Assembly (NCBI GenBank): GCA_013420905.1
Contig: JAAXNY010000019.1
Span: forward strand, 186,001-250,000
Source of the DNA: Collybia mongolica
Taxonomy: Eukaryota > Basidiomycota > Agaricomycetes > Agaricales > Clitocybaceae
Length of the DNA stretch: 64,000 nt
Direction: 5' to 3'
The position numbers and the translations under genes are program-made. Below are positions 20,081 to 31,023 of this stretch, one piece after another (within the stretch, counting starts at the first letter, position 1; every line of letters starts with the position of its first letter). A model generated the notes under the pieces. It worked only from the letters and a program-made list of their open reading frames with translations. It was not told the origin of the DNA and searched no databases.

Positions 20081-21697
20081 CAGTAGGTCAAAAAACTGTC
20101 CCAATGTTTGGTCATTTTATAATGATTTACTTATAACAGAGTACTGGAGATTAATATCATTCTGAGAAAAATATATATGATACTACACCATATTAGCTTT
20201 GAAATGAGCCCTTACTTTCCTGATTTGAATAAAAACTCATTTCATAACAAATTGAACAAAATAATTACTCATTGGGACAGTTTTTTGACCTATACTTAAT
20301 TTTGGCAAGATCTTTACTGCAGCAAGCTTTAACATCATGTGATGTATTGTGGGAACAATAAACAAAGTCATGTGACCATGTTGATATAAATTCAACATGT
20401 TTCCATCATTACAATCATTCTTTCCTTCCCCCATCATCCCATGAGACCTACATCTTCTACCCAATGCCTTTCTGTGATCTCCCTTCTTCAAGAAGGCTAT
20501 ACCTTGCATCAGATCCAGTCCAAAACCACTCTGGGAAAGTCTACCATTGGGAGAATCAAGAAGGAACTGGATATGGACAAGGAAAACCACGGGGGGGACG
20601 TCCTTCTAAGCTCTCTCCTGGTGACAAATGGTCAATTATTTGACAAATCACCACTGGAAGGCTTGATAATGCTGTAGAGGCCACCCATTTCATCAACCAA
20701 ACTCTTCCCAACCCTGTCACACCCCAAACAGTCAGGAATGCACTCAAAAAGAATGACTTTTGTAGTGTTGTCAAGAGAAAACATCCTCTTCTCAAAAAGG
20801 CTCATTGACTGCAACGTCTTCAATGGGCAAGATACCATGAAAACTGGACAGTGGAGGATTGGAAAAGGATCTTATGGTCAGATGAGGTCAAAATCAACAG
20901 GATTGGGTCAGATGGAAGGACTTATACTTGGAAGAAGAAGGGAGAACCACTTTCTGACAGAACCACCACTCCTACTGTCAAACATGGAGGAGGAAATAAT
21001 CTTATGGTGTGGGGTTGTATGGGGTGGAATGGAGTAGGAGTGCTTACAGAGGTCCAGGGGATTATGAATGCAGACCAATACTGCCAGATTTTGGATGGGG
21101 GAGTAGTGGAAAGCTTTGAAAAGCTGGAGATGCCAGAGGGAGAGAGGATGTTTCAGCAGGACAATGACCCCAAACATGCATCCAACAAGGCAACCAAGTG
21201 GTTTGAAGACAACAACATTGATGGTATGGTCTGGCCAGCACAATCCCCTGACATCAACCCCATTGAACATCTCTGGGTAGTGTTGAAGAAGGCACTTAAG
21301 AAATACCCAACAGCCCCCAAAGGAGTACATGAGTTGTGGGATAGGGTGGTAGTGGAATGGAATGGAATTCCACCAGAAACATGCCAGACACTTATAGAAA
21401 GCATGCCTAGAAGGGTTCAAGCAGTTATTAAGGCAAAAGGTGGTCATACCAAGTATTAATTGTGTAAATAGAGACTTTGGAGATGTAGGTCAAAAAACTG
21501 TCCCAATGATTAATTATTTTGTTCAATTTGTTATGAAATGAGCTTTTATTCAAATAAGGAAAGTAAGGGCTCATTTCAAAGCTAATATGGTGTAGTATCA
21601 TATATATTTTTCTCAGAATGATATTAATCTCCAGCACTCTGTTATAAGTAAATCATCATAAAATGACCAAACATTGGGACAGTTTTTTGACCTACTG
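20081..21697 (+). mobile_element. Tc1-like DNA transposon, transposase broken (Tc1-B)
   Basis: A 1617-bp element flanked by TA (20079-20080 and 21698-21699). TIRs of roughly 210 bp (20081 to about 20292, and about 21485 to 21697) begin cagtaggtcaaaaaactgtc. As in Tc1-A, each TIR carries the tcaaaaaactg motif at both outer and inner ends in inverted orientation, but the TIR interiors are unrelated to those of Tc1-A. It is related to Tc1-A at protein level and is a different subfamily. The long conserved TIRs could still be mobilised in trans. Confidence 0.9.
20441..21459 (+). pseudogene. Tc1/mariner transposase, frameshifted, with one stop
   Basis: The N-terminus (MRPTSSTQCLSVISLLQEGY) reads from 20441. 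At the G-run near 20590 the frame changes (the GGRPSKLS region is split), and a TGA at 20806-20808 interrupts the frame after KKAH. From 20809 the frame is open to 21459 and contains ILWSDEVKIN, FQQDNDPKH and NPIEHLW, that is the DDE triad with the same spacing as in Tc1-A. The C-terminus GGHTKY is shared. The frame-restoring positions are only two, so decay is modest. It is non-functional as written. Confidence 0.9.
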
Positions 21698-21699
21698 TA

Positions 21700-22556
21700 G
21701 TGTCCATGATCCTGGAAAGAGTTAGTTCTGATGGTTTTTGTGTTTTCTCCATAACCAGGCAAGCTATGGCATTGGGTTTTGTGCACAGGCATTGCTTGTT
21801 TACTTGGTAACATTTTCCCATGGTCACATGACCTCTATAAACTATCTCTTACATTGTTTTTAGTCAGTTACAACTTCATCAGTGTTTATACAAATTTCTT
21901 TTCATGCTTGTACATGCTTGTACAAGCTTGTACAAGTCCGAAAAGTGTGCAAATGAACAGCTGAAAAGCTATGTCTGAAATTTGACAAGTTCTCAATGCA
22001 AATTTGTTTGAAATTTATTGCTTCTCCAGTAGTGTGCTTAACAACATGTTGACTGGTCTCAGGATATCCCCACAGCCTTCACCTACATGTTTCCAAGCAC
22101 AGAACATGCGCTGTGTTTACATACCATCACTGTTGCCATCACAGATGGTAACAACATAATTCAGAACTATGGGCCGACTTTTGATATGTAGGATCAACTT
22201 ACAGGTGTACTTCATACTCAATACATTCCTGAAGACCAACTACAAACCTAGTTTGGGTATTGGAGCTGTATTGTGATGCCACACATAGGAAAAACTTTCA
22301 GAGGAAACTTGCAGACTTGTCGTCAAGCCGAAAAGTGCCAGAAAGTGCCAAAAAGCGAACAAGAAATTTGTCATCTTACTGATGTTCCTGAATGTGGAAT
22401 GGACTTATTTCTCCTAAGAAAAGAAATAAAGAACAAGTACCTGCCACACAGTGTGTTGGCCCACTCCACCCAAGTGTAAGCATGGTTATGCAGTGGACAG
22501 TTACTATTTAATTCCTGAGATATCCCAAGAAAAAACCAATTAACTTGAAATTATAG
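21700..22556. other. AT-rich sequence without a gene
   Basis: No convincing ORF. A 10-bp motif, tgcttgtaca, is tandemly repeated with variants at about 21903-21940. A ttctccataaccag segment (about 21745) is shared with 19700. The rest looks like old repeat DNA. Confidence 0.45.
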
Positions 22557-23591
22557 TGGGTGACTTCCCATAAGGTCTATTGACAATTTATGGTGCTGTA
22601 GATTTCTAAATTTCCATCAGCCAAGATGCTGTGTCCAAATAAGGATGAATTTGATTACTGTTGATGAAAACAAACCTCTTCAGATTTTGTCATTGTCAAG
22701 GCAAGGTGGGTTGTCTGCAGAGGCCCCCCAACCCTTCTGTAGTGTGTGCCAGGCTGCCAAGCATAATTGTCATGGCCAGATTAAGTAGTCCAGTGCTTGG
22801 CATATCTGTAAGGGGCAGCATTACTGAAGGGAGAGAAATGTGCATGGCAAGATCAACTGTGTAGGGAAGGGGGCACTAGGAACACAGGCAGCTTGATTGC
22901 ACAAGAATTACCCAGTCCTAAGTTATTGCAAAGGTGTCAACCCATAAGGGGCAACACCATATATATAGGTACATCATGGATAAACTATGGAAGTATCACA
23001 GAAGCCAATATGAGTCCACTGGGGCTTTGCAATGATCCAGGGGTAAGCCATCAGTGGGGAGGTAAGGTGCTATCTGCAAAAGGGGGTAGGGTGGATGGTT
23101 CACAAGGTACATAGGTTACACTGAGGTAGTCTTGAGGTGCTGGCAGCATATGGGATAGGTATATGATAAGCAAAGAATATACAAGTGACTAGATTTGGAA
23201 GGAACCAGCATTCCCCTTACAATATCCTAACTCAGGGAACACACCAAAATGCCAAGCCAGTTATAACTTCAAGTAAGTTCAAGTACATTTCCAGTTGTGT
23301 CTCCCCCCTCTATTTTTGTTTTAAGAAAGAATTCATTGTCATCATCATCTTCATTGTGGGGACCAGCAGATAGCATTATTAATGACATTGTATTATTCTT
23401 TGTTTTCAAATCTCAGTTTGCCATTTTTTGGCTGTGGCTTGGCAACTCTGTAGGATTATTATACACAAATCTACAGTTACAAGGCTTACAGTCTACAGAA
23501 ATCTATGTCATGCACTTTCAGAAAGTTTAAGCTCCAGCTGATGGAATCTATGGCCTGTAGATTTCTGTAGATTCTTACAGGAAGTCACCCA
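22557..23591. mobile_element. candidate non-autonomous TIR element
   Basis: 1035 bp bounded by inverted tgggtgacttcc (22557-22568) and ggaagtcaccca (23580-23591). The similarity extends about 12 bp further inward (cataaggtcta versus tgtaagaatcta). No transposase is seen. A clear target duplication is lacking: the left flank is aaattatag and the right flank gtattaaat. Class unknown; Harbinger- or hAT-like MITEs are possible. Confidence 0.5.
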
Positions 23592-24403
23592 GTATTAAAT
23601 GCAGCCCATGTTAGCAGTTGCCTTTTTTGCTCAGAATCCACATGTCAGCTAATTTTGATTCCCACATTCAGAAAAATATCTCCACAACTACAAAGTCTTA
23701 CTGATGTACTTCAAAATGTTTACTGATCATGTTCTAATGAATTCTCAGAACACTTCAAAATTACTAACCATGGGAAAAACAACACTGGATCTTGTTGGTA
23801 TGCTGAATTTTCCCCACAAACCCAGGATGATAAACAAGTTACTTATGTAAACATAAGGACTTGTAATCCTAAAAATCTTGGTAATAATATGAAGAGTGTA
23901 ACCCCTATGTTATCCACATGTAAAATGAAGCTACATTAAACATATTCACAGGAAAGTATATCCTGGACAGAAACTATCATAATTATCATAAGATACATTA
24001 CGTAAACCAATCATATATTTGTATGGTAAACTGAATACCTCTACCATCTGGATTAAAGGAAAACCTGCTTTGATTCAGCATTGGGTTTTGCAGGGCACAT
24101 CGACAGTTCATTCGGAAGGCGTAGCAGGTATTTAGATTATATCTTCACGAGTTCTAACAGTCGACTCCCCAAAAATAACAGCCACGGTGGTATGGCAAGA
24201 AAAGTAATCTTTGATATACATAATATCAGCCTAAGGCGTATACTAAACGACTAATTCGTTGGATTCGTAATTTGTAGGCGTTGGTTAGCACCAGAGCATG
24301 CCACTGTACACCTTCGTGGCATGTTTCTTATTTGTCGACGCCCGCTAACCCGCGTGAAACGAAAGAACGAAAAAAGAAACCAAGTAATGGTGGGCGTTCC
24401 CCA
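23592..24403. other. intergenic; boundary of repeat block and transporter 3' flank
   Basis: The first half is AT-rich and CpG-poor like the repeats. From about 24080 the base composition changes, with CG dinucleotides becoming common, and the sequence is presumably the 3' flank of the minus-strand transporter gene. No gene is recognised. Confidence 0.5.
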
Positions 24404-26435
24404 TTACGTTGAGCTCTTTTCCGAGATATCTTCCTTTCTCATGTCGCTGACCCGGCCCGCAGTCTCATCAGGGTGATCAAGTGCGAATTCTGTATTGAGG
24501 TAATCAGAGGTGGCGCGCGATGAAAATGAAAATGTGCCTACGGTCAACTTTAGCCGAACGGAATCTCCAAGCAGGAACGCCTCTCTCGAACAGGATATCC
24601 AATTCGCCATAACTCCGTCTCCTGGGTCAGAGTAAGTTGTTTTGTTTTTGTACACAAATGAGAATTTATCGTACTTGGTTTCTGGTAGTCGCAGGAAACA
24701 ATATAGCGTCGACAGGCCGGCAGAGCCAGCCCAGAATAGCCCAGACTTCGGACCCCAATTCCACGCCGTTGGGTTGAGCATACGAGGGACGATAATCCCG
24801 CAGATAATATTCATGATCTGATATGCTATTCTCGCAAGGACGATAGACTTTTGGCGCAAACGTGTGCTAGAAATCTCGCCGATGAGCGTGTAACATATAG
24901 GGCCTAGCGTAGCGTTGTATATGAAATTGAGAGCGACAAGTAGGGAGCCGATTGTCAGATTCATTTTGGTGCTGTGGTCAGCGAATCCAAGGCCACCAAT
25001 GATGAGGAGAACTGTGGCCATCAACAACATCCCGCACGAGTAGAGCGTGCGGCGACCGAGAATGGTGATCACTGTGGTGAAATTTAGTGGATAGTTTGGT
25101 CACTAAACCCGGGTCACGTACATCCCCAGGAGAATATCGTGCCAATGATAAACATCTAAGGATGATCAGTTCGGCGACCAATATTTGGCTCAGAATATAC
25201 TCACCGAGTTGAGCACCATGTTGATATCGAACGATAGCTTGTTGGAGATACCAGCTTGCTGGAGGAACTGTACTCCTTGCCCGATCAAGTTTTGGCCTGA
25301 TAGTAACTGCATCGCGAAGACCATCATGACCTAGGGAGAAAACGGTTAATCAACGATCACAACAATACGCGAGAAACCATACAATTTCGGTTCTGCGTCC
25401 ATCAGTGCCCCGGAAACAATCGATGTAGCTAGCACCAGCGGTGGCTTGCTTTTCGAGCTCGTCAGTGTGAATCATCATGGACACGGCGTTGTTCGCATCG
25501 TCTTCAGAGTAAAATTTGGCGCTCGTCAGTCGTTTGATATTTTTCTTAGCATCATCCAGACGACCTTGTCGAACAAGCCACCAAGGACTAGTTGGGCAGA
25601 AGTACACGATAAGGAGCAAAGGCGGTATCCAAACCCATTGGATGATGAAAGGCATTCTCCAACCTATCAAATTGGTGTCAAATTATATCAAACACAACAA
25701 AATCCAGGAACACTCACTCCAATCATTTGGGATCTCGATGCTTGCACGGACAACGCCAGACGAGAGCAAGATACCGACTCCCCAACATAGATTGACGTAC
25801 GCCGTGAGATATCCGCGAAGCTGGATCGGACAGACCTCGGCAGCATAGCAAGTCGTCAAAGTCTGGAAGACTCCCCAAGGAATACCACAGAATACCTCGC
25901 CAATGACGAGCATCGTAAGTGATTTTGCGAAGACCATGATGAAGATAAACGCGGTGAGAGCAACGAGGGAGGTGACCATGACAGGCTTGGCGCCATATCG
26001 CTCCGCCGCCCACCCGTTGACCAGCAGCCCGAGGATCCCGCCTGCCGACGATCCGTTGCTCAAGGCAGATTGCCATTCCGCTGGAATAACATAACCGTTC
26101 TCTGATGCAGCCGTTGGGACTCCGAAACGTTTGAGGAAGGCGGCTGTGAGGAATCAATAGCTTGAAAAACGCATTTGGGCCAGAAACTCACGATGGCCGT
26201 AGTAAGATCCAATGACGACTACATCATAACCCTCCATGATCAGCGCACCAGAAAGGGCCATGCTCCAGAATATGGCCTTCTTGTGGACGCGAAACGCCTC
26301 CATAAGTGACATATCATGTTCAGCCTTATCAGCCTTCGCTCCATCCTTGATCACTTGGGTGTCCAAAACCTGAGCGAGTTTGTCGTTATTGGCATAAATG
26401 ACACCCGCCTCTTCAATGATGGCCTGTTCAGACAT
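24404..26435 (-). CDS. MFS sugar transporter, alpha-glucoside/maltose permease type
   Basis: Eight exons can be joined in frame with GT-AG introns (exons, minus strand: 26435-26192, 26143-25718, 25663-25383, 25330-25205, 25155-25122, 25071-24675, 24621-24542, 24489-24404), giving 557 aa, normal for this plasma-membrane proton/sugar symporter family. Signatures: MEGYDVVVIGSYY in TM1, NGWAAERYGAKPVM between TM2 and TM3, SPWWLVRQGRLDDAKKNI in the central loop, LGRRTLYSCG between TM8 and TM9, and RLPETK followed after an intron by a YGELDILFERGV-type tail. Without splicing the C-terminus would read into intron sequence, so the last two introns matter. The tail after the ETK motif matches the fungal alpha-glucoside group better than hexose carriers. 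The substrate is inferred from family resemblance only. No defects are seen. Confidence 0.93.
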
Positions 26436-28894
26436 GGTAGTTGGGCGAGAGAGCTTCGATTCCGCGCGTTTGCCGCCACCTATAACCCCAGACGTATCCC
26501 CACACGATAGGGAATAACCTCGCGGAAATAAACGGGATCAGCGAGGTTTCTCCAGGAAACCGCGGGGATTTCAAGCGGACCGGTTAAGAAGGGAGCATAT
26601 GATGCTTCAGCCTTTAGACGAGACGGGGAGGCCTAGAGAGGCTCATAGTACTGGCGCGTCTCCGTTGTCCCGGGTCAGGGCATGTTTCGTAGTGAGTGAT
26701 GTTGTACAAGGCGCCAAGAAACTGAAAAGCTTGAGACGCGATAAACTGGCACTAGCATGTCCATGGAACTCCAAGGCCGCTCTTTTTCTTCATTGCCCCG
26801 CTGATCAGCCCCCACTGGGACATGTTTAATGGCAAGGTCAGATGCTTGGGCCCCCGCCGGACTGCGCTGGTTGTGATGTAGTCGTCCAAACGGGCATACC
26901 GCTGCCGCTGAGCGCCCGGTGGTGGTGTGTCCTGCTGACGATATAGTACATCACCGGCCCGCCAGGAGTCACGACATCCTGTATTCCCCGCGATCCCTAA
27001 AACATTGGTAAAATAAGCGGGTGGCGTGGGAACGTTAGCATTCCAGGATACGGACTTACTATAGCTGGTCACTAGTCACTAATGATATACTTAGATGTAA
27101 CATGTTTTCGGGCGTTCTAAGTATGGCAATCGGCGCACCCGCGCATGGCGGCCCACGGTAGGAGATCGATGAGGAAGAAGCTGAATCCCTCATGGTTGGT
27201 GGGGAGTCCGTTTCTAGTTTAGAATGCGGTCCTGGAAAGACGAAGATAGCCTTGGCGGTATCAAAATTCTCGGATTGTCGTCCAACCACATCCGACGGAG
27301 GAAGACCAAAAACAAGTAAGGCACCCATTCGCACATTCACATCCCATCAAGAACAACCATTCTCCTATGATGCATCGACCCTCTCTGCCGTAACATTTCC
27401 TTGTTCACCTCGGCCTCTGAGACCGATATCAATGGCGAAATCGCATCATCCAAGCTCCATCCACTGGCCTATAAGTATAAGACAGCTGCGACGCTCAGCT
27501 TTCTCCCAATGCAGTCAAGTCCGAACCTTTCCAGACACAGTCCCATATATAAAGAAGGAACCAATCCGTGGCCAATGAAGGCATGATCACAAGGATCTGA
27601 AGTATGCCCATCAAGTGGCCAATATTTGACGTGCATCAACCGCCTACGAAGTGATCGATGGACTAAAACGCGGCGGCTGAACGGGGATGTACCTGATCCT
27701 TAGGTTGATCGGTAAGAAGACGTGGACACAGCACCAGGCTCATAGAGTGCGAGAGGACGCAGAGCCATGTTTCAACTGATACCAGCAGGCCGCAGGCGTC
27801 ACAAGCTATGACATCTCCTACGGGTCATCCGTACATATTCACGCCCAGATGCACCGTACAGGCCATGTGTGAGTTGTCCAGAAGTGGTCCACGATTGGGT
27901 ATATACAGAAAAAAAAGGCTTTGGGCGAAGAAAGTTGTAGTATCAGGTAAATAGTATCGCGATCATGTTTTTCTCACGTGTCTATCTTGCATGGTCTGTG
28001 CGGCAACGCTACCGTCTAAATGTAAATGGCCTTTCCTGTTTCCTCATATTCTGTCGCTAAATCTTCAACACATCCCTTACAAATGAATCAACCCTCATTT
28101 CACCTTTATCTCAACGGCATTGTTGCAGCACAGAAACGTGAAAATAAAAGGTTCATGCTTTATCTGCCTGGCTGAACACTTTCATCCCTCATACGATTCC
28201 CCGAGTAGGTAGTGTCCTTAAGTTGCTAAATCTGAGGTGTGCTGATCAAGTTCTAATTTCAGGCCTAAAGCTGGAAGGAGGATTGAATTTGGGAAACATG
28301 AAGGGCAAGTATCCAAGCTTCAATCCATAATGTTAGATAGCGTCATTACCCTTACACTCTATTATGTCCGTCGCCCTTTGGTACTCCAGCCAATTCTTAA
28401 CAACGGAAGAAGTATGAGATTTGTCAAAAAGGTTTCCAGCCAAGTTATCCGAATTTCACCGAGGTCGTTCTTATCAACCATTGGTCGCTAACCAGCGCTA
28501 ACCTTGATATCATAATATAAACAACGTCGTGGCCTGGTCGTAAATACGATAAGTAAATCCGTTTAGCACGAGACTCTACCCACTAAGTATATTCGACAAC
28601 GACTTAGATAAGTTCTACAGTGCATATAGATAAACTCATCTAGCCACTAACCGCCGCTCTTATCCTCGCCCATTTCCGTACGCCGACTCAAGCCTGGCGC
28701 AATCACAAATATACCCTCCATTATTATATCGATACGGGTCGACAAGACCCAAACCACACAATTGTTGTACTGGCCCAGCCTGAAGGATTGTGGGGGCGTG
28801 TCACTGAGCGATGAGCTTTACATTGAAAAGAGGGGAATGAACTGGTTGATCACACGCACGAGGACTTTGCATAAACAAGTATGGATCACTTCGT
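26436..28894. other. 2.46-kb intergenic region
   Basis: The part nearest the transporter is its promoter. One GCGGGG hexamer (26562-26567, matching the SYGGRG core bound by fungal carbon-catabolite repressors) is present, but a single 6-mer is weak evidence. A TATA-like tatataaag lies at 27546-27554 with no convincing ORF after it. Open frames of 90-130 codons here lack family features or codon-like structure. It may hold UTRs, a non-coding transcript or an unrecognised small gene. Confidence 0.5.
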
Positions 28895-30250
28895 CTAATA
28901 AAGCCAAGGCAATTCCGAAATAACGTCAACCTCCAGGACACCCGTGTCTGCCAACTGAACGGCGCGCTCTCGCACCCATTTCAATAGCGTATCGGTATGC
29001 ACAACAGGTTCGGGGTTTACTGTAGGGCCAGAGCATGACTCGAGCCAAAACAAGAGACGAACACTCCAGAGTCCCGAAAGACGCACAGGTAATGCATTTA
29101 GTGCGTACCATGTATCCTCGCTCCAATCTGGGGTCGGTTGTGGATAAAACTCAAAGACGAGGGTGAGATGCTTCAGACGCTCGGGTGAAGGTAGAGAGCT
29201 GGTGACTAGATTGAGCAAACGAGAATCATCGTTGCTGGAGAACGAGAATGTCAATGACGTGATACGTTGCAGATGTTGAAAGCCAAGGTCTAGTTTGTCA
29301 TTCGGGGTTTCCTCTGATCATGCCGTCAATTACTCTCGCCATATGGAAGTGAGGGTGATGAACCTACTTCTATGATGCATGTGTACCTTCAATGTATGTA
29401 GGGATTGTCCACAGACTTCCAGTATTTGACGTATGGTAGACTCTTTCTTGACGAATGTAAGCGTAAGGCACTGGAGATGAGTGATGTCGAGGAGAGGCGG
29501 AGAGCGAAGGAAGAGTGCATCGATGCATACAAGTGGCATGCCTGGCAAAAGTGATAGTGATCGCAAATGGCCGCGCTCGAAACGATCATAAGAGGGATTT
29601 CTGACGTGGTCCATAATCACCAAGGCTTTTACTGTGTGATTGAGTGATGTACGCCTCTCTGAGAGGCGCAGAACTTGAAGATTGGTGAGACTCTTGAAAA
29701 ATGCAGTTGGGACATTGTAAGTCACCCCAAGATCTAGGTGGCGCAGAGTCGGGAGCTTAACAACTTTGAATAACGCCGTCGTTAACGCAGGTGATAGATT
29801 GACCCAGGTTAATAAGCCTCCTTGATGTCTTATCACCAAGGTCGTTAGCTCGGGAAGAGCCAGCAAAATCTGCGCGACTACCGCTTGACGAACCACTGTC
29901 TCCTCTTCTGATGCTCTATGTTGGGTGATGTAGGGACCACGAGGCCTGATAAACCTCAATTCTTGCACAAGAGATGCGAGGTACAGCGAAGTGGATACGA
30001 TATCGAGGAAGCGGCAGTGAGATGAGATTGGCCCGAGACCTCTTTTAAAATTAAAGACTTCGAGATTGGCGGTATGGAAAATACGGGCCTGACAACTTAG
30101 GCGAAGTAAGTAGCATACCGTCGAGCAAGCCTTGAGCGATGCAATGTCATGTCGTATAAAATCGAATATGCCTTCCAGCAACTCCGTTGGTAGCGACTCA
30201 AACGGAGCTGGTTTCGAGTGAGGGGTTGAATCTTGGTCAATGGAACGCAT
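28895..30250 (-). CDS. F-box protein with LRR-like repeats
   Basis: Two exons (30250-29387 and 29311-28895; phase-0 intron of 75 bp with GTACAC donor) give 426 aa. The F-box is at about residues 17-58: FESLPTELLEGIFDFIRHD followed by LKACSTVCYLLRLSCQARIF. The rest contains irregular leucine-rich segments (LPTLRHLDLGV, SLTNLQVLRLSE, GHLRSLSLLPGM) typical of Agaricomycete F-box/LRR proteins. Such proteins are substrate receptors of SCF ubiquitin ligases, binding Skp1 through the F-box; the substrate is unknown. Without the intron the frame ends 18 codons into intron sequence. This is the only intact F-box gene in the window; the others (43.7-55.5 kb) are decayed. Confidence 0.88.
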
Positions 30251-31023
30251 GATGAAAGGCAGGAATTAATCCAAAGAGTTCCCTGTTTTCTGAGCGATGT
30301 TGTGGCAACGCTGTCTATGTATGTGGCTGTGCGATTGAAATACTATGGTGATCCCCCGAGCCACCAATTCTCACGTTCAGCGAAGTAGTAACGAATCAAA
30401 TGGTGTGGGTTTTGAATCAGAAAACGAGATTTGGACGACCGAGCATATCGTGAATAATAAGTGGTGGACTATAAATATTCAACGACGCTGTCTATAACAC
30501 TTACAGACTTGAGGGGATCGCGGACTCACACAAGCGGCGTATCACTATCAGTCACGTGACAATTTACAATATACCCACCTCCTTGGATGCCCTCCTCTGT
30601 CCCAACCGGACATAACGTCTAATAACGATTCTGATAGTACTCGTGTTTCGGCAATATCTGAAGTGAGTGTTTCCTTTCTATTATCACTACCGTCGTAAGC
30701 TTATTCTGTTAACTAGTAGCTCCGGCCGTTGAGTCTAGGTAACGTACTTCAACCACTTTTCTTTCTCCTTCCTGATACTTATATTATCTTCCCTTCAGAC
30801 CCGTCTTAAAATCATTATACATATATCCTGTCATTAGGAATACCCAAATTGTGCGTGTCCTCTCCAGTTCAAGGTATGGACTCTACTTACTCACCATGGC
30901 CAGCTTCTGTTCGTTGAATGAGGTGACACTGAACGTTCTTTCTTGTCCCCTCAATACTGACTATCTTGTCTATCTAGACCCATTTTGGGCCTATACCAAT
31001 CATTGTGAACGCGATACGACATT
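30251..31023. other. divergent intergenic region / promoters
   Basis: Lies between the divergently transcribed F-box gene (minus) and SAM-like gene (plus), so it must hold both promoters. C/T-rich stretches before 31020 are typical of fungal 5' leaders. No further gene is seen. Confidence 0.6.

Noticed and set aside
26752..27586. 106-, 93- and 128-aa frames between the transporter and F-box genes
   Set aside because: No start context, splice partner or family feature; they overlap each other on opposite strands.
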